Assembly: GCA_026416815.1 (NCBI GenBank)
Contig: JAOAEJ010000080.1
Coordinates: forward strand, 1-64,000
Reading direction: 5' to 3'
DNA: 64,000 nucleotides
Source of the DNA: Clostridia bacterium
GTDB taxonomy: Bacteria; Bacillota; Clostridia; Acetivibrionales; DSM-2933
Under the pieces are notes generated by a model, which was given only the letters and a program-made list of their open reading frames with translations, ran no database searches and was not told the DNA's origin. The position numbers and the translations under genes are program-made. Below are positions 1-10,063 of this stretch, piece after piece. Numbering within the stretch: position 1 is the first letter of the stretch; the number at the start of each line of letters is the position of its first letter.

Positions 1-3000
1 CAATAACTGGAAATACTCAAGGTGGAATATTCCTGGATGGTATAGGCTCAAGCATAACATCAATAGAGAATAACACTATTACAAACAATTCATCCCATGG
101 TATATACATTAATAGATATGGTACAGGTATGCTTACTATGCAAGACAATACTATCACTGACAATGTAGGCTACCCTATATGTATAAATATGGGTGGAATT
201 AAGTTCCCTGTACTTGATTATATATCAAATAATATATTTGCTAGAAATATAAATTCCGGTATAACCTACGATGGAATAGCATTGTATGGTAGCCTAGCAT
301 TAGATACTACAATTAAAAACAACAATAAGTATATTAATGGTGGTATTACAGTTCCTGGTGGAAGGATATTAACTATACTTGAAGGAGTAGTAATAAAAAG
401 TATAGTTAATACGGGGATATCAGTAAGCGGTAAGTTAATAGCAGTAGGTAATGCCACTACTAAACAATCTGTAGTATTTACTACAATAAAGGACCCTGAT
501 TATGGAGGCAGTGGGATACCAACTACCAGTGATTATTGGGGTGGAATAACTGTATCATCCACAGGAGAATTTTATGGAGATGTCATAAAGATAAAATATG
601 GCAAAAGTACTAATGGAAGCGCTGTGAACGTATCAGGTAAGCTTAACCTTGTGAATTCAGAGATAAGCTTTTCGGGAACCTATGGCATTTATTATAATAG
701 TACTATTGATCCTATACTGGCAGGTCTCACCTTTAATAAAAACAACTATGGGCTATACAATGCCAAGTATTCTACTAAAAATATATTTGCTCAATACTGC
801 TATTGGGGGACTGTTGAAGGCCCTTCAACCTATAATAGTTTAACAGGTAAATGGAGTGGTACAGGTGACAAGGTAAGTTCAGGTGTGATTTATGGTCCTT
901 GGGTTGGAAGCGAAATTTTAAAGAAGTTTCACTTTGGTGCACCGGGTATAAACACTGCAACAGGTAACTTTTCACGAAACTATACCGATTTGAATGTACC
1001 AGCTCCAGGTTTTGATATTACATTTACCAGAACGTACAATTCTAGTGATGAAATGCAGAATGGATTATTCGGGAAAGGATGGACATTTGGATACCAGGGT
1101 AGCATTAAAGACTATAGTGAAAAAATAAAATTACCTGATGGCTCTATAAAAGAAATCACTAATGCTGACTTTACAGGTCCAGATCAAAAACCCAAGAAAG
1201 TAGTTAAGCTGCCGAATGGAAGCGAGTTATTGTTTGATTTTACAGTTGATGCAAGTGGTAACAAAACGTATAAAGCTGTTAACTCTCGTAATACACTGAT
1301 TGAGCAAGGTAGCTATCATATACTTACAACTAAAGACCAGGTTGTCTATAAATTCAACCCAGGTGGTTACCTGGAATCAATTACTGACAGGAATGGAAAC
1401 TCAGTAACAATAAATGTAGACTCCAGTGGTAAAGTTCTAAGTGTTACAGACCAGGCAGGAAGGGTATATTCAATTACTTACGAAAATGGATTTATTAAGA
1501 GTATTAGAGACTATGCAAACAGGGCAGTAACCTACGAGTATGTAAATGGTAATTTGGTTAAAGTAGTAGATCCTACGGGAAGTGTTACTACCTATGTTTA
1601 TGATGCTGCGGGCTATCTAACTGAAGTAAAAAATCACTACAGTAAACGATTAGAATCGGTAGTATATGATCACCGTGAAGGTGAAAATCAGCACAAGGTA
1701 CTGAACACAACTGATGCGAATGGTAATACATTTAGCTATACATATGATAATAATTTCGGTAAGACTACGATTACTGACGTTAACGGAAAGCAAACCATCA
1801 AATGGCATGATGATTCCTACAGGATTACTAATACAATATATCCTGATGGCAAATCCACAGTTATTGATTACGAGCTTTACGGTGATAGTAAAAATATGTT
1901 CGGCGAGGAAAAATCGGTAACAGATCGTAATGGTGCTAAGACTCAGTACGTCAGAGACGCTAATAACGGGAATATTATTACCGTAATAAACCCTGATACA
2001 AGTACGAACAAAAAAGAATTTAAATACGACAGTAAAAACAACTTAGTAAGTGAGAAAGACGAAAACGGAAAGTATACCTACTACATTTATGACACGGAAA
2101 TGAAAAACCTTGCAAAGAGGGTTCAGCCGTTAAACGGAACGGACGTATATAGTGCAACTGCAGACCAAACAAAGTTTGCAATAACAACATACACCTATTA
2201 CACCGAAGCGGAGCGTCTACAGATTGGTTATAAGGCAAAAGGTCTTTTGAAAGAGGTCAAAGACCCTGAGAACAATGTTACAAAATACGAGTATGATACT
2301 AATGGTTACTTAAGTAAGGTAACAGACTCGGAGAATCATACAACAACACATGTGTATGATGTTATCGGGCGTAAAAAAGAAGAAATATCCCCTGAAGGCT
2401 ATAAGACCCAGTACTATTATGACAACAATGGCAGGTTGGAAAAGCAGGTCCTTCAAGGTGGGGAGACTACTCGTATAACCTATGATGCAGTAGGACGGAA
2501 AACGCTAGAGGTATCTCCGAAGCTATATGATTCCAGTTTGGAAGATGCTCTAACCAAGACATACATCGGAGCTCTTGGATACAGGTATACCTACCATGAC
2601 AGTGGAAAACTGAAGGAAGCTATAGATCCAAACGGTAAGGTGACAAGCTATACATATGATTTGTACGGAAATATACAGACTGAGACAAAGCCTAGTGGTG
2701 CGGTATACCGGTATGTGTATGATGATGTGAACAGGCTTAGCAAAGTTTACTTCAAAGAAAGTGCAAGTGCGACAGAGGAACTTCTAGAAGAGTATGCTTA
2801 TGCTGCATTAGCAGGAGCTAAGTCTCAAAAAGTACATACAAAGTATCTGAATAATACCGAAACAGTGGTAACGGTTTATATCTACGATTATGCCGGTAGA
2901 CTTCTAGAGCAGCAAAACCCGGAGGATAGTTCAAAAGTGGTCATGGTATACAATGCTAACGGTACATTAAACACATATACCGACGCAAGGGGCAGCATAA

Positions 3001-6000
3001 CATACTATAAATATGATGGGCTCAACAGACTTACCGAGCAGTGGATGCCTTTTGAAAATGTAAGCGGTACTGTAAAATACTCTTACACAGCTTTTGAATA
3101 CGATAAGGCAGGTAAAAAGGTAAAAGAAAAGTATGGTAAGGATAAAGTATCCTACAACTATATCCCTACTCAGTTTATAACAAAAACTTATACATATTAT
3201 AAAAATGGGAATTTGAAATCAGTTGTAGACAACGAGGGTAGAAAAACCGAGTACCAGTATGATGCCGGTGATAACGTGATAAGGGAAGATGTATACCTTG
3301 ACACATTAAAGAAGAATACTACCGAATACATTAACAACTACCTTGGCAAGCCTACCGTAAAGAAAGTACATATTATGGCGGGTGACATCTATGTTAATGA
3401 CTTCAACAGTAATTTGCCGGCACAATTAGTTACTACTTATTTCTATGATGATAATGGTAACTTGGAAGCAGTAACTACTGCCGACGGTATTACTACTACC
3501 TATACTTATGACAACATGGACAGACAAACGGGTACAAGCCAAGAGGGGCAGGACGAATACGGCAATCCGGTGACAATAACCACTTCTACTACATACACAT
3601 GGGACGGTAAGGTTGAAACCTCCACCGACGCAAACGGGAATGTGACAAGATACCACTATAACAACAGGGGATTGCTTGTAAAAGTACAAGACGCTCAAGG
3701 CGGTATAACAGCTTACTACTATGATAAAGCAGGAAGAAAAACAGCTGAGGTATCACCTAAATATTATGATCCTACCAAGACCTTGGAGCAGATGAACAGG
3801 ACAGAATACACCTACGATAGAATGGACAGGGTGAAAACAAAGGTAGAAAGATATATAGACCCTATTTCGAAGCTCTGGGTAGCTGTAACAACAAATGCCT
3901 ATACTTATGACAAAAATAGCAATGTTACAAAAGAACAGGACGCTTTAGGGTATGAACTCGGATATGGTACCGAATATACATATAACCTTGCTAACAAAGT
4001 AGTGACTGTGTTAGACCCCGTAAGCAAAGAAAGGCTGCTTGCCCATACTACAAAGTACGATTATGATGCTCTGGGAAGAAAGGTGTCCGAAACCAATGCA
4101 GTAGGTGCTGTCACCGTATATAGTTATGATGATGCAGGAAAAGTAAAGTCTGTCACCGTTAAGAAGTCAACAAGCGACCCAGGGCAGGTAATACAAACAA
4201 ATATATATGACCTAGCAGGCAACTTATTGAGTCAGACTGACGGAAACGGTAATGTAACAATATATGAATACAATGCTCTATATAAACTGAGAAAGGCAAC
4301 ATACCCTCAAGATAGCACTATACCTGAAAATATTATAAAGTATCAGTATGATGTCATGGGTAACCTTAGAAAACAGCAGGACAGCATGGGAGGTGTAGAT
4401 ACCTATACCTACGATAACCAGGGAAGAATGTTATCTCATACGAGGGGGAAGCAGGATGGAACAGAAAGTATTACTACCTCAGTAAGGTACGATAAAAACG
4501 GCAACAGCAGGTTTGAAGTTGATGGAAATGGCGTAGTAACAGAAAACGTCTATGACAGTCTGGATAACCTTGTTGAAACAAAAGTAGTTGTAAACGGCGT
4601 GGAGCAAAAGACAATATACGGATATGACAGAAACGGCAATCAGACTACTGTTACTGACTGGAGAGGAAATACATATACAAACATATATGACGCTCTGAAC
4701 AGGCTTATAGAAAAGAAAGACCCATACCAGAAGGTGATACAGAAGTTTGAATACAACAAGAATAATGCCCAGATAGCTTCGTATGACGCTCAAGGAAACC
4801 AGACCAGGTATGAGTATGATAAAAACAATAGACTGCTAAAGACAATTGATCCGGAAAATCATACTACAAGCCAGACCTATGACAATGTAGGCAAGATAGA
4901 GAAAAAGATTGACGGAAACAATAATACAACAACCTATGCCTACGATGAATTTAACAGGCTGGTAAAGGTAACAAATGCCAAGGCCGAAGTAACAAGCTAC
5001 ACCTATGATAAAAACGGCAATATGCTTACGCAGACCGATGGTAAGAAAAATACTACAACCCTTGAGTACAACGCAGCAAATAAAGTAATAAGGCGTATAG
5101 ATCATAATGGAAGAACCGGAACGGCGGGCAGCTTTACCTACATGCCTGCAAAAACAGTAAGCTATACCTATTATGCTGACGGCAGCCTTAAAACTCAGAC
5201 GGATAGAAACGGAAACACTACAAACTATACCTATGATATACATGGCAGAGTACTGTGTAAAACTACCGGAGATGTGACAATCTCATACACCTATGACAAC
5301 AACGGCAACCAGCTCACAGTGACCGACAGCACAGGGACTACTACACGTACTTACGATGACCTCAACAGGGTAATTACAAAAGTGGTGCCGGGAATAGGGA
5401 AAACAACATTCTCCTATGATATAATTAGCGGAGTAGAGGAAGGCTATGTAGCAGAGACTTCCAAAGACCCTAGAGACAACCTTACAATAAAAGTATATGA
5501 TAGGGTAGGAAGACTTTATAAGGTAATTGCTGATAATAAAATTACTACCTATAACTATTATGATAATGGCAATAGGCAGAGTGTGGTGTATCATGATGGG
5601 TTGAAAGAGGAGTATACCTACTATAAAGATAACCTCGTCAAGACTTTGACAAATACAAAGGCAGATGGAACTGTTATTGACACCTACAGCTACACCTACG
5701 ACGCAGCTCACAACCAGGTATCAAAGACAGACGCAAAGGGTGCTACCTCCTATAGCTATGATGTACTGAACAGGCTGTTGAAAGTAACCGAGCCTAACGG
5801 AAGGGTAACGGATTATACCTATGATGCAGCAGGTAACAGGTTGACCGAGACCATAACGGAAGGAACAAATAAGACTGTCAATACCTATACGTATAATGAG
5901 CAAAACAGGTTGACAGAGATAGTTACAAGTGTAAATAGTGTTATCAAGGAAAAGACAATTTACAGCTATGACAACAATGGTAACCAGTTGACAACAGCAA

Positions 6001-7835
6001 GGGCTCAGTATATAAGCGGTGCATATCAAACCCCGGTTGTGGTTGTAACAAATACATACGATAAACTCAACCAGTTGATTACGACGGTATCGGCTGGTAC
6101 AACTGTAGTAAATACCTATAATGGTGAGGGCTACAGGGTTGCCAAATTTGTTGACGGTTCTTTGACGAAGTATTTATATGAGTATGACAAGGTAGTGCTG
6201 GAGGTTGATGAACAGGGCAACCAGATAGCAAAGAATGTGTATGGTACTAACCTGTTAGCAAGGACAGTAGGTAATGAGACTTACTTCTACATGTATAACG
6301 GTCATGCAGATGTAACGGCTTTAATTACTACTATTGGAGAGGTAGCGGCTACGTACTATTATGACGCATTTGGTAATATAGTTGAGCAGACTGGAAGTGT
6401 AAATAATAACATCACATACGCTGGATACCAGTATGATAAAGAGACTGGGTTATACTACCTAAATGCTCGTATGTACGACCCGAAGGTAGCTAGGTTCTTG
6501 CAGGAGGACACCTACTATGGAGATATTAATGACCCTCTAAGCCTCAACCTCTACACCTACTGCCACAACGAGCCAATAATGTATGATGACCCGACAGGAC
6601 ATAAGCGTAAGGGTGTTGTAATTAGCTACAACCCTAATGAATATAGTCTAGATGTAGAAGTATTACAAAAAAGTCTTAGGGAATTAGGCTATAAGGGTAA
6701 AGATGGAAATAGCTTAAAAGCTGATGGATACTTCGGAGACAACACACTATATGCTGTAAATAATTATAAAAATGCTGTGGGTATAGAGAATCGTGTTGTA
6801 AGACGGGACTTGATAGGTGATGTAGTAAGAGATACCTATGGTAAAGTCGGGGATACTACTTGGGAAAGCCTAGGTTTAGTCCTTGATGACAAATATATTA
6901 TGACAGCTGATAAATCAGACCTTGGCCATATGACTTTAGTACAGGGAGTTACGACAAGGACTACAAGTACTCCTGTCATTAGTACTGCAAATACACCAAT
7001 TAGCATTGATAAGGGTAGACATTATGGTCAGCTGGATGAACTAAAAGCCATATTAATGGGAACCTTAAAATCCATTGATACACTTAGACGAGTGTATATT
7101 GAAGAATCCTCAAGTTCGTACGTAGGATGGGTTAAAAGAAACGCGCCGTTTTTGGTAAATGAATCAGACTTTATAACTGAATTTAAAAATGGAGCTATGG
7201 TGAATAGGCCAAACGAATTTGGGTCTAGGCTAGCAACACAAATTGGTTTTGAGGTAATGACAGGTAACTTCGTGAGTGCATTTGCTACACCATCATACTC
7301 TAGCACTGTAAGTAGGTATGGTGTTTATAATAATGGTACTAGTGGTCTTGCTAAATCCAATGTTATGCCTCAAACTGGTGTAGAGCGATTTGATAATCTG
7401 GTTGTAGGAACAAAGAAGTTTGATATTTGGAAATCGAATTTAGAGAGACGAGGCTATACAGTAGATTTAAAAGAACTACCAAGTGGTAATCCTGCAAATA
7501 TCACTAATCGTGGAGTTGTAGAAATTGACCCTAACCAGTTTAGATATGTTGATATGCTCCATGAAAAACGACATATCTTCCATAACCTTGTTGCAGAAAG
7601 TAAAACTGGAAGGACGGTTCTAAACCAGAAAGGGTCATTAAAGCGAGATTTTGCTGCAATTGCAGAAATAGACGCTTATCGTTATGAGGTATCATTGGCA
7701 AACAAGTATGGGTTCAGCAAAGAATATACTAATTATCTTAAAGGAATGATAGGAGATTATTCAAGCCAATGGATTAGACCCAACCTAACGGTAAACAGCT
7801 TTATTGATTCATTGAAGTATTATAATAACAAATAG
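1..7835 (+). CDS. Giant Rhs/YD-repeat wall protein with C-terminal metallopeptidase-like toxin tip (5' partial)
   Basis: The frame is open to base 3, so the true start lies upstream; the first in-window ATG is at 129. Residue numbers count from that ATG. Residues 1 to about 260 form short G/N-rich strands of a NosD-like right-handed beta-helix. About 270-345 is a DUF6531-like entry (ATGNF, then FTRTYNS). About 410-2090 are tens of YD repeats (YTYD, YEYD, YDxxGR). About 2090-2155 is the Rhs core ending in DDPTG, where toxin tips are normally joined. About 2160-2250 resembles a peptidoglycan-binding repeat. The end carries HEKRH (H2478, E2479, H2482), an HExxH zinc motif, with E2513 in AEIDAY as a candidate third ligand. 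Rhs proteins of this kind are surface-displayed contact toxins. That the tip is a metallopeptidase toxin is inference. Confidence 0.9.
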   Translation, partial: ITGNTQGGIFLDGIGSSITSIENNTITNNSSHGIYINRYGTGMLTMQDNTITDNVGYPICINMGGIKFPVLDYISNNIFARNINSGITYDGIALYGSLALDTTIKNNNKYINGGITVPGGRILTILEGVVIKSIVNTGISVSGKLIAVGNATTKQSVVFTTIKDPDYGGSGIPTTSDYWGGITVSSTGEFYGDVIKIKYGKSTNGSAVNVSGKLNLVNSEISFSGTYGIYYNSTIDPILAGLTFNKNNYGLYNAKYSTKNIFAQYCYWGTVEGPSTYNSLTGKWSGTGDKVSSGVIYGPWVGSEILKKFHFGAPGINTATGNFSRNYTDLNVPAPGFDITFTRTYNSSDEMQNGLFGKGWTFGYQGSIKDYSEKIKLPDGSIKEITNADFTGPDQKPKKVVKLPNGSELLFDFTVDASGNKTYKAVNSRNTLIEQGSYHILTTKDQVVYKFNPGGYLESITDRNGNSVTINVDSSGKVLSVTDQAGRVYSITYENGFIKSIRDYANRAVTYEYVNGNLVKVVDPTGSVTTYVYDAAGYLTEVKNHYSKRLESVVYDHREGENQHKVLNTTDANGNTFSYTYDNNFGKTTITDVNGKQTIKWHDDSYRITNTIYPDGKSTVIDYELYGDSKNMFGEEKSVTDRNGAKTQYVRDANNGNIITVINPDTSTNKKEFKYDSKNNLVSEKDENGKYTYYIYDTEMKNLAKRVQPLNGTDVYSATADQTKFAITTYTYYTEAERLQIGYKAKGLLKEVKDPENNVTKYEYDTNGYLSKVTDSENHTTTHVYDVIGRKKEEISPEGYKTQYYYDNNGRLEKQVLQGGETTRITYDAVGRKTLEVSPKLYDSSLEDALTKTYIGALGYRYTYHDSGKLKEAIDPNGKVTSYTYDLYGNIQTETKPSGAVYRYVYDDVNRLSKVYFKESASATEELLEEYAYAALAGAKSQKVHTKYLNNTETVVTVYIYDYAGRLLEQQNPEDSSKVVMVYNANGTLNTYTDARGSITYYKYDGLNRLTEQWMPFENVSGTVKYSYTAFEYDKAGKKVKEKYGKDKVSYNYIPTQFITKTYTYYKNGNLKSVVDNEGRKTEYQYDAGDNVIREDVYLDTLKKNTTEYINNYLGKPTVKKVHIMAGDIYVNDFNSNLPAQLVTTYFYDDNGNLEAVTTADGITTTYTYDNMDRQTGTSQEGQDEYGNPVTITTSTTYTWDGKVETSTDANGNVTRYHYNNRGLLVKVQDAQGGITAYYYDKAGRKTAEVSPKYYDPTKTLEQMNRTEYTYDRMDRVKTKVERYIDPISKLWVAVTTNAYTYDKNSNVTKEQDALGYELGYGTEYTYNLANKVVTVLDPVSKERLLAHTTKYDYDALGRKVSETNAVGAVTVYSYDDAGKVKSVTVKKSTSDPGQVIQTNIYDLAGNLLSQTDGNGNVTIYEYNALYKLRKATYPQDSTIPENIIKYQYDVMGNLRKQQDSMGGVDTYTYDNQGRMLSHTRGKQDGTESITTSVRYDKNGNSRFEVDGNGVVTENVYDSLDNLVETKVVVNGVEQKTIYGYDRNGNQTTVTDWRGNTYTNIYDALNRLIEKKDPYQKVIQKFEYNKNNAQIASYDAQGNQTRYEYDKNNRLLKTIDPENHTTSQTYDNVGKIEKKIDGNNNTTTYAYDEFNRLVKVTNAKAEVTSYTYDKNGNMLTQTDGKKNTTTLEYNAANKVIRRIDHNGRTGTAGSFTYMPAKTVSYTYYADGSLKTQTDRNGNTTNYTYDIHGRVLCKTTGDVTISYTYDNNGNQLTVTDSTGTTTRTYDDLNRVITKVVPGIGKTTFSYDIISGVEEGYVAETSKDPRDNLTIKVYDRVGRLYKVIADNKITTYNYYDNGNRQSVVYHDGLKEEYTYYKDNLVKTLTNTKADGTVIDTYSYTYDAAHNQVSKTDAKGATSYSYDVLNRLLKVTEPNGRVTDYTYDAAGNRLTETITEGTNKTVNTYTYNEQNRLTEIVTSVNSVIKEKTIYSYDNNGNQLTTARAQYISGAYQTPVVVVTNTYDKLNQLITTVSAGTTVVNTYNGEGYRVAKFVDGSLTKYLYEYDKVVLEVDEQGNQIAKNVYGTNLLARTVGNETYFYMYNGHADVTALITTIGEVAATYYYDAFGNIVEQTGSVNNNITYAGYQYDKETGLYYLNARMYDPKVARFLQEDTYYGDINDPLSLNLYTYCHNEPIMYDDPTGHKRKGVVISYNPNEYSLDVEVLQKSLRELGYKGKDGNSLKADGYFGDNTLYAVNNYKNAVGIENRVVRRDLIGDVVRDTYGKVGDTTWESLGLVLDDKYIMTADKSDLGHMTLVQGVTTRTTSTPVISTANTPISIDKGRHYGQLDELKAILMGTLKSIDTLRRVYIEESSSSYVGWVKRNAPFLVNESDFITEFKNGAMVNRPNEFGSRLATQIGFEVMTGNFVSAFATPSYSSTVSRYGVYNNGTSGLAKSNVMPQTGVERFDNLVVGTKKFDIWKSNLERRGYTVDLKELPSGNPANITNRGVVEIDPNQFRYVDMLHEKRHIFHNLVAESKTGRTVLNQKGSLKRDFAAIAEIDAYRYEVSLANKYGFSKEYTNYLKGMIGDYSSQWIRPNLTVNSFIDSLKYYNNK

Positions 7836-7874
7836 TCAACAAAATCAAAATAGGTAAATAGGTAGGTAAGGGAT

Positions 7875-8321
7875 ATGGACAAAGTAAAGAACAATAAACC
7901 TCTTTATTGCTCTAATTGTGGCGAAGAGTTTCCAGTAGAACCTTTTGGCGAAAAACTTGAACAAATTATTGATTTTTGTTCAATGCAAGAGCTAAAGGAA
8001 GAACTGAATATATTACACAAAGTTGAAGAAATGTATCTTCAATATCCAGAATCGAAAAGTAAAATGGTTCCTTTGTGGAAACTTGGGAGTGAACTAGTGC
8101 CAACTGACGAAGAAATTGTGAAGTGGACGCAAGGGGATAAAGCTCTGGCAGAATTTTTGTTAACGAAATCATTTGATTTAAATGCAAGAAAGAGGTTTGT
8201 TGAAAAGAGTTTGGTAGATGATGAAAGTATAGAACCTTTAAGTTGTCCCCAATGTAGTGTAGGAATAGTACATTTTAAAGATGGTCGGTTAAGAGAGTTT
8301 GAACCGAAGCTCTCAAGGTAA
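7875..8321 (+). CDS. Small zinc-ribbon protein, candidate immunity protein for the Rhs tip
   Basis: This 148-residue protein starts 39 bases after the Rhs stop, behind a TAAGGGA ribosome binding site. It has two CxxC pairs, C12/C15 (YCSNCGEEF) and C124/C127 (LSCPQC). They could pair into one zinc ribbon across a charged helical middle. I do not recognise a named family. Position is the main clue: genes directly downstream of Rhs toxin tips usually encode the cognate immunity protein, which would bind the HExxH domain in the cytoplasm. It ends just before a hairpin, so it probably shares the Rhs transcript. Immunity is inferred from context only. Confidence 0.7.
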   Translation: MDKVKNNKPLYCSNCGEEFPVEPFGEKLEQIIDFCSMQELKEELNILHKVEEMYLQYPESKSKMVPLWKLGSELVPTDEEIVKWTQGDKALAEFLLTKSFDLNARKRFVEKSLVDDESIEPLSCPQCSVGIVHFKDGRLREFEPKLSR

Positions 8322-8337
8322 GACCTGATGCAGAAGT

Positions 8338-8381
8338 AAGCCTTAATAAGAAAAGATTTTATCATTAACTTATTAAGGCTT
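8338..8381 (+). terminator. Hairpin terminator after the Rhs/immunity pair
   Basis: Perfect 13-bp inverted repeat: AAGCCTTAATAAG at 8338-8350 pairs with CTTATTAAGGCTT at 8369-8381. The following bases are AT-rich but not a clean T-run. Confidence 0.6.
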
Positions 8382-8597
8382 ATTATTAGTCCAAACCTAT
8401 AACTCAAAATATGTAAAATTAATCTACAAATGTGTTGATTTACAATTAAAACTGACCCCTAATTTGAACAGAAAATTGGCCCTATGTCGAGGTGACGGTT
8501 CTATTGACAGCCGAGTAACCCTTCTCTAGCAAAACTTCAAGAAGTAAACGTTCTTGTATAGCATTTCACTCAAAAAGGCCACCAATATGGTAAAAAT
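8382..8597. other. Intergenic DNA without a recognisable gene
   Basis: No credible coding frame. At 8441-8478 there is a TTAAAACTGACCCC-like stretch that recurs loosely near 9272 (TTAAAATTGACC). This resembles the ends of some IS21-type elements, but no transposase is present and the match is weak. Confidence 0.4.
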
Positions 8598-8629
8598 AAA
8601 CCAAGCCGGGATCAATCCCAGCTTGGTTT
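8598..8629 (-). terminator. Intrinsic terminator for the minus-strand gene at 8703-9155
   Basis: Fourteen-base arms, 8598-8611 and 8616-8629, around a 4-base loop. The single non-Watson-Crick position becomes a G-U pair only in the minus-strand RNA. On that strand the hairpin is followed by TTTATTTTT, so it is oriented to end the minus-strand gene. Confidence 0.75.
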
Positions 8630-8702
8630 ATACAGTAGAGGCGACATAATAACTTGACATTCAGTTATTCTCTTTTCCCTATCAATAATGTCACATTGTT
8701 TT

Positions 8703-9155
8703 TCATATTTGTATGAAATTAGGCATTTCAGGTTTTATAAGTTTTACTGGAGCATTTGTAATTTCATGCCATTGACCTTGAGCATCCAAATACTTATAGT
8801 TAGCTGTTCCAGACTTCCAATCTTCAGAAAGAACCATCCTCAATTCGGTATTCGGCTGAATAATTGGACCAACGCCACCACCAACCGGCCATTTGACTAT
8901 TGGGTATCCGGTAGCTGTAACCAAAATATGGCACACATTCGGCATTATACACATATATGTGTAGTGCCCATGGATATTTGTTGCTACATCTAATGGTGGA
9001 TTAGTTGCTTGTGTAATAAGTCCCATGCCGTCTACTTTTTCTTCAGGTGGATAGACGCTAAAGTGTATTTTGAACAAAGGTGCTCCTGGAATATCGCCGC
9101 CAATTTCATAACCAACAATAAACAACCCTGTTGCTTTTTCCAATTCAGCTTTCAT
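8703..9155 (-). CDS. Conserved hypothetical protein, possible DUF1842-type beta protein
   Basis: The ATG at 9155 is preferred because AGGAGAG lies just upstream on the minus strand, giving 150 residues; a longer frame to 9194 has no ribosome binding site. There is no signal peptide or membrane segment. The N-terminal half (GLFIVGYEIGG, then ITQATNPPLDVATNIHGHYTY) looks like an all-beta sandwich and recalls DUF1842 proteins from memory. The C-terminal half ends in KPEMPNFIQI. Function is unknown. It sits between the Rhs toxin gene and an Rhs relic, so it may be cargo of the toxin region. Confidence 0.65.
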   Translation of the reverse strand: MKAELEKATGLFIVGYEIGGDIPGAPLFKIHFSVYPPEEKVDGMGLITQATNPPLDVATNIHGHYTYMCIMPNVCHILVTATGYPIVKWPVGGGVGPIIQPNTELRMVLSEDWKSGTANYKYLDAQGQWHEITNAPVKLIKPEMPNFIQI

Positions 9156-9419
9156 ATTGAACACTCTCCTAAAAATTTTTAGATTAGTTAACACACAATG
9201 AATTACTACTACTCACCTTATGTATTTAGTTAGTATATTATGATTAAAGTTTACAAATTGTAGATTGTCGATTAAAATTGACCTTTAAACAAAAATTACT
9301 GTAAACTTACCACATGATCTTAGTGTGGAGGTTTTAGTGGGGTGAAGGACGTGCATGACTAGATACAACAGTTGCATTATATCATCCGATCAATAGCCGC
9401 AAGGAACATAAATTCATGA

Positions 9420-9659
9420 CGTAATGAGGACAAAGCTATAATATTTGATGACCCAACAGGGAATAAATTAAAGGGGCAAGTGCTTCAATATAACCCCGAC
9501 GTATATAGCCAAGCAGCAAAAAGTATGTACATCCAGAAAAGCCGGATAAAAAATAAAAACTTTGAAGTATGGTATTCTCTAAATATAGGCAAGAATGATA
9601 TAATGGGAATACAAAATTCTAAGGAAGTGTTTGCGTGGAAGAAAAGTTATTTGAATTAA
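9420..9659 (+). pseudogene. Rhs core/tip relic
   Basis: The frame after an in-frame stop at 9417-9419 reads RNEDKAIIFDDPTGNKLKG and continues VLQYNPDVYS. This closely matches the intact Rhs protein around its residues 2145-2175 (NEPIMYDDPTGHKRKG, ISYNPNEYS). Homology fades after about base 9530, and the frame runs on to a stop at 9657. No start codon or upstream repeats remain, so this is the truncated end of a second Rhs gene. The next small gene begins inside its degraded tail. Confidence 0.75.
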
Positions 9660-9907
9660 TGACTAAGATGTATTCAGATATCACAAGCAAGTTGGAAGCA
9701 ATGGACAAAAAGCTGGATAAAAAAGCGGATAAAAGTGACATTGTACATATAGAAAATAAATCGGATACTAATACCAAGGCTTTATTTGATGGATACAAAC
9801 AGTTTTATGAGAAACTTAATATCCTTGATAACAAGATTAATGAACTTTCATCAAAGGTAGAAAAGCAGGAAGTAGAAGTCAAAGTAATTAAAGGTGGGAA
9901 GTCTTAA
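9635..9907 (+). CDS. Small coiled-coil protein
   Basis: Ninety residues from a GTG start at 9635 with AAGGAAG seven bases upstream. The protein is highly charged and rich in K, E and D. Heptad-like spacing (MTKMYSDITSKLEAMDKKLDKKADK, split by eye into 3-4 steps, and again LDNKINELSSKVEKQ) predicts a long coiled coil. It has no membrane segment or signal peptide. Similar small coiled-coil proteins are common in Clostridia and their mobile elements, without assigned function. It is followed by its own terminator at 9978. Confidence 0.65.
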   Translation: MEEKLFELMTKMYSDITSKLEAMDKKLDKKADKSDIVHIENKSDTNTKALFDGYKQFYEKLNILDNKINELSSKVEKQEVEVKVIKGGKS

Positions 9908-9977
9908 CGTAATCAACATTTGACGATTTATACAACGTATTTTACTAAAAAGCAATAAGCATAACAGCAAGTCAACC

Positions 9978-9999
9978 TAGCCGGGAGCAATCCCGGCTA
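9978..9999 (+). terminator. Hairpin terminator after the coiled-coil gene
   Basis: A 9-bp perfect stem TAGCCGGGA/TCCCGGCTA with loop GCAA, followed by TAATTTTAC. Confidence 0.7.
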
Positions 10000-10030
10000 T
10001 AATTTTACTATAGGGGTGACAAAATCAAAT

Positions 10031-10063
10031 TTGCATTAGGAAGTAAGTTTACTTCCGATGCAA
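10031..10063. repeat. Imperfect inverted repeat (hairpin)
   Basis: TTGCAT (10031-10036) and GGAAGTA (10039-10045) pair with TACTTCC (10050-10056) and ATGCAA (10058-10063). It lies just downstream of the preceding terminator, in a gene-free stretch. Function unknown. Confidence 0.5.

Noticed and set aside
1300-6200. Tandem DNA repeats or CRISPR-like array in the Rhs gene
   Set aside because: The periodicity is the protein YD repeat; the nucleotides are too diverged and spacers are not regular.
8688-8993. 101-codon plus-strand frame
   Set aside because: Antisense to the 8703-9155 gene, which has a good ribosome binding site and its own terminator.
8441-9300. IS21-like end sequences (TTAAAACTGACCCC and TTAAAATTGACC)
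   Set aside because: Only short loose similarity, same orientation instead of inverted, no transposase and no target duplication.
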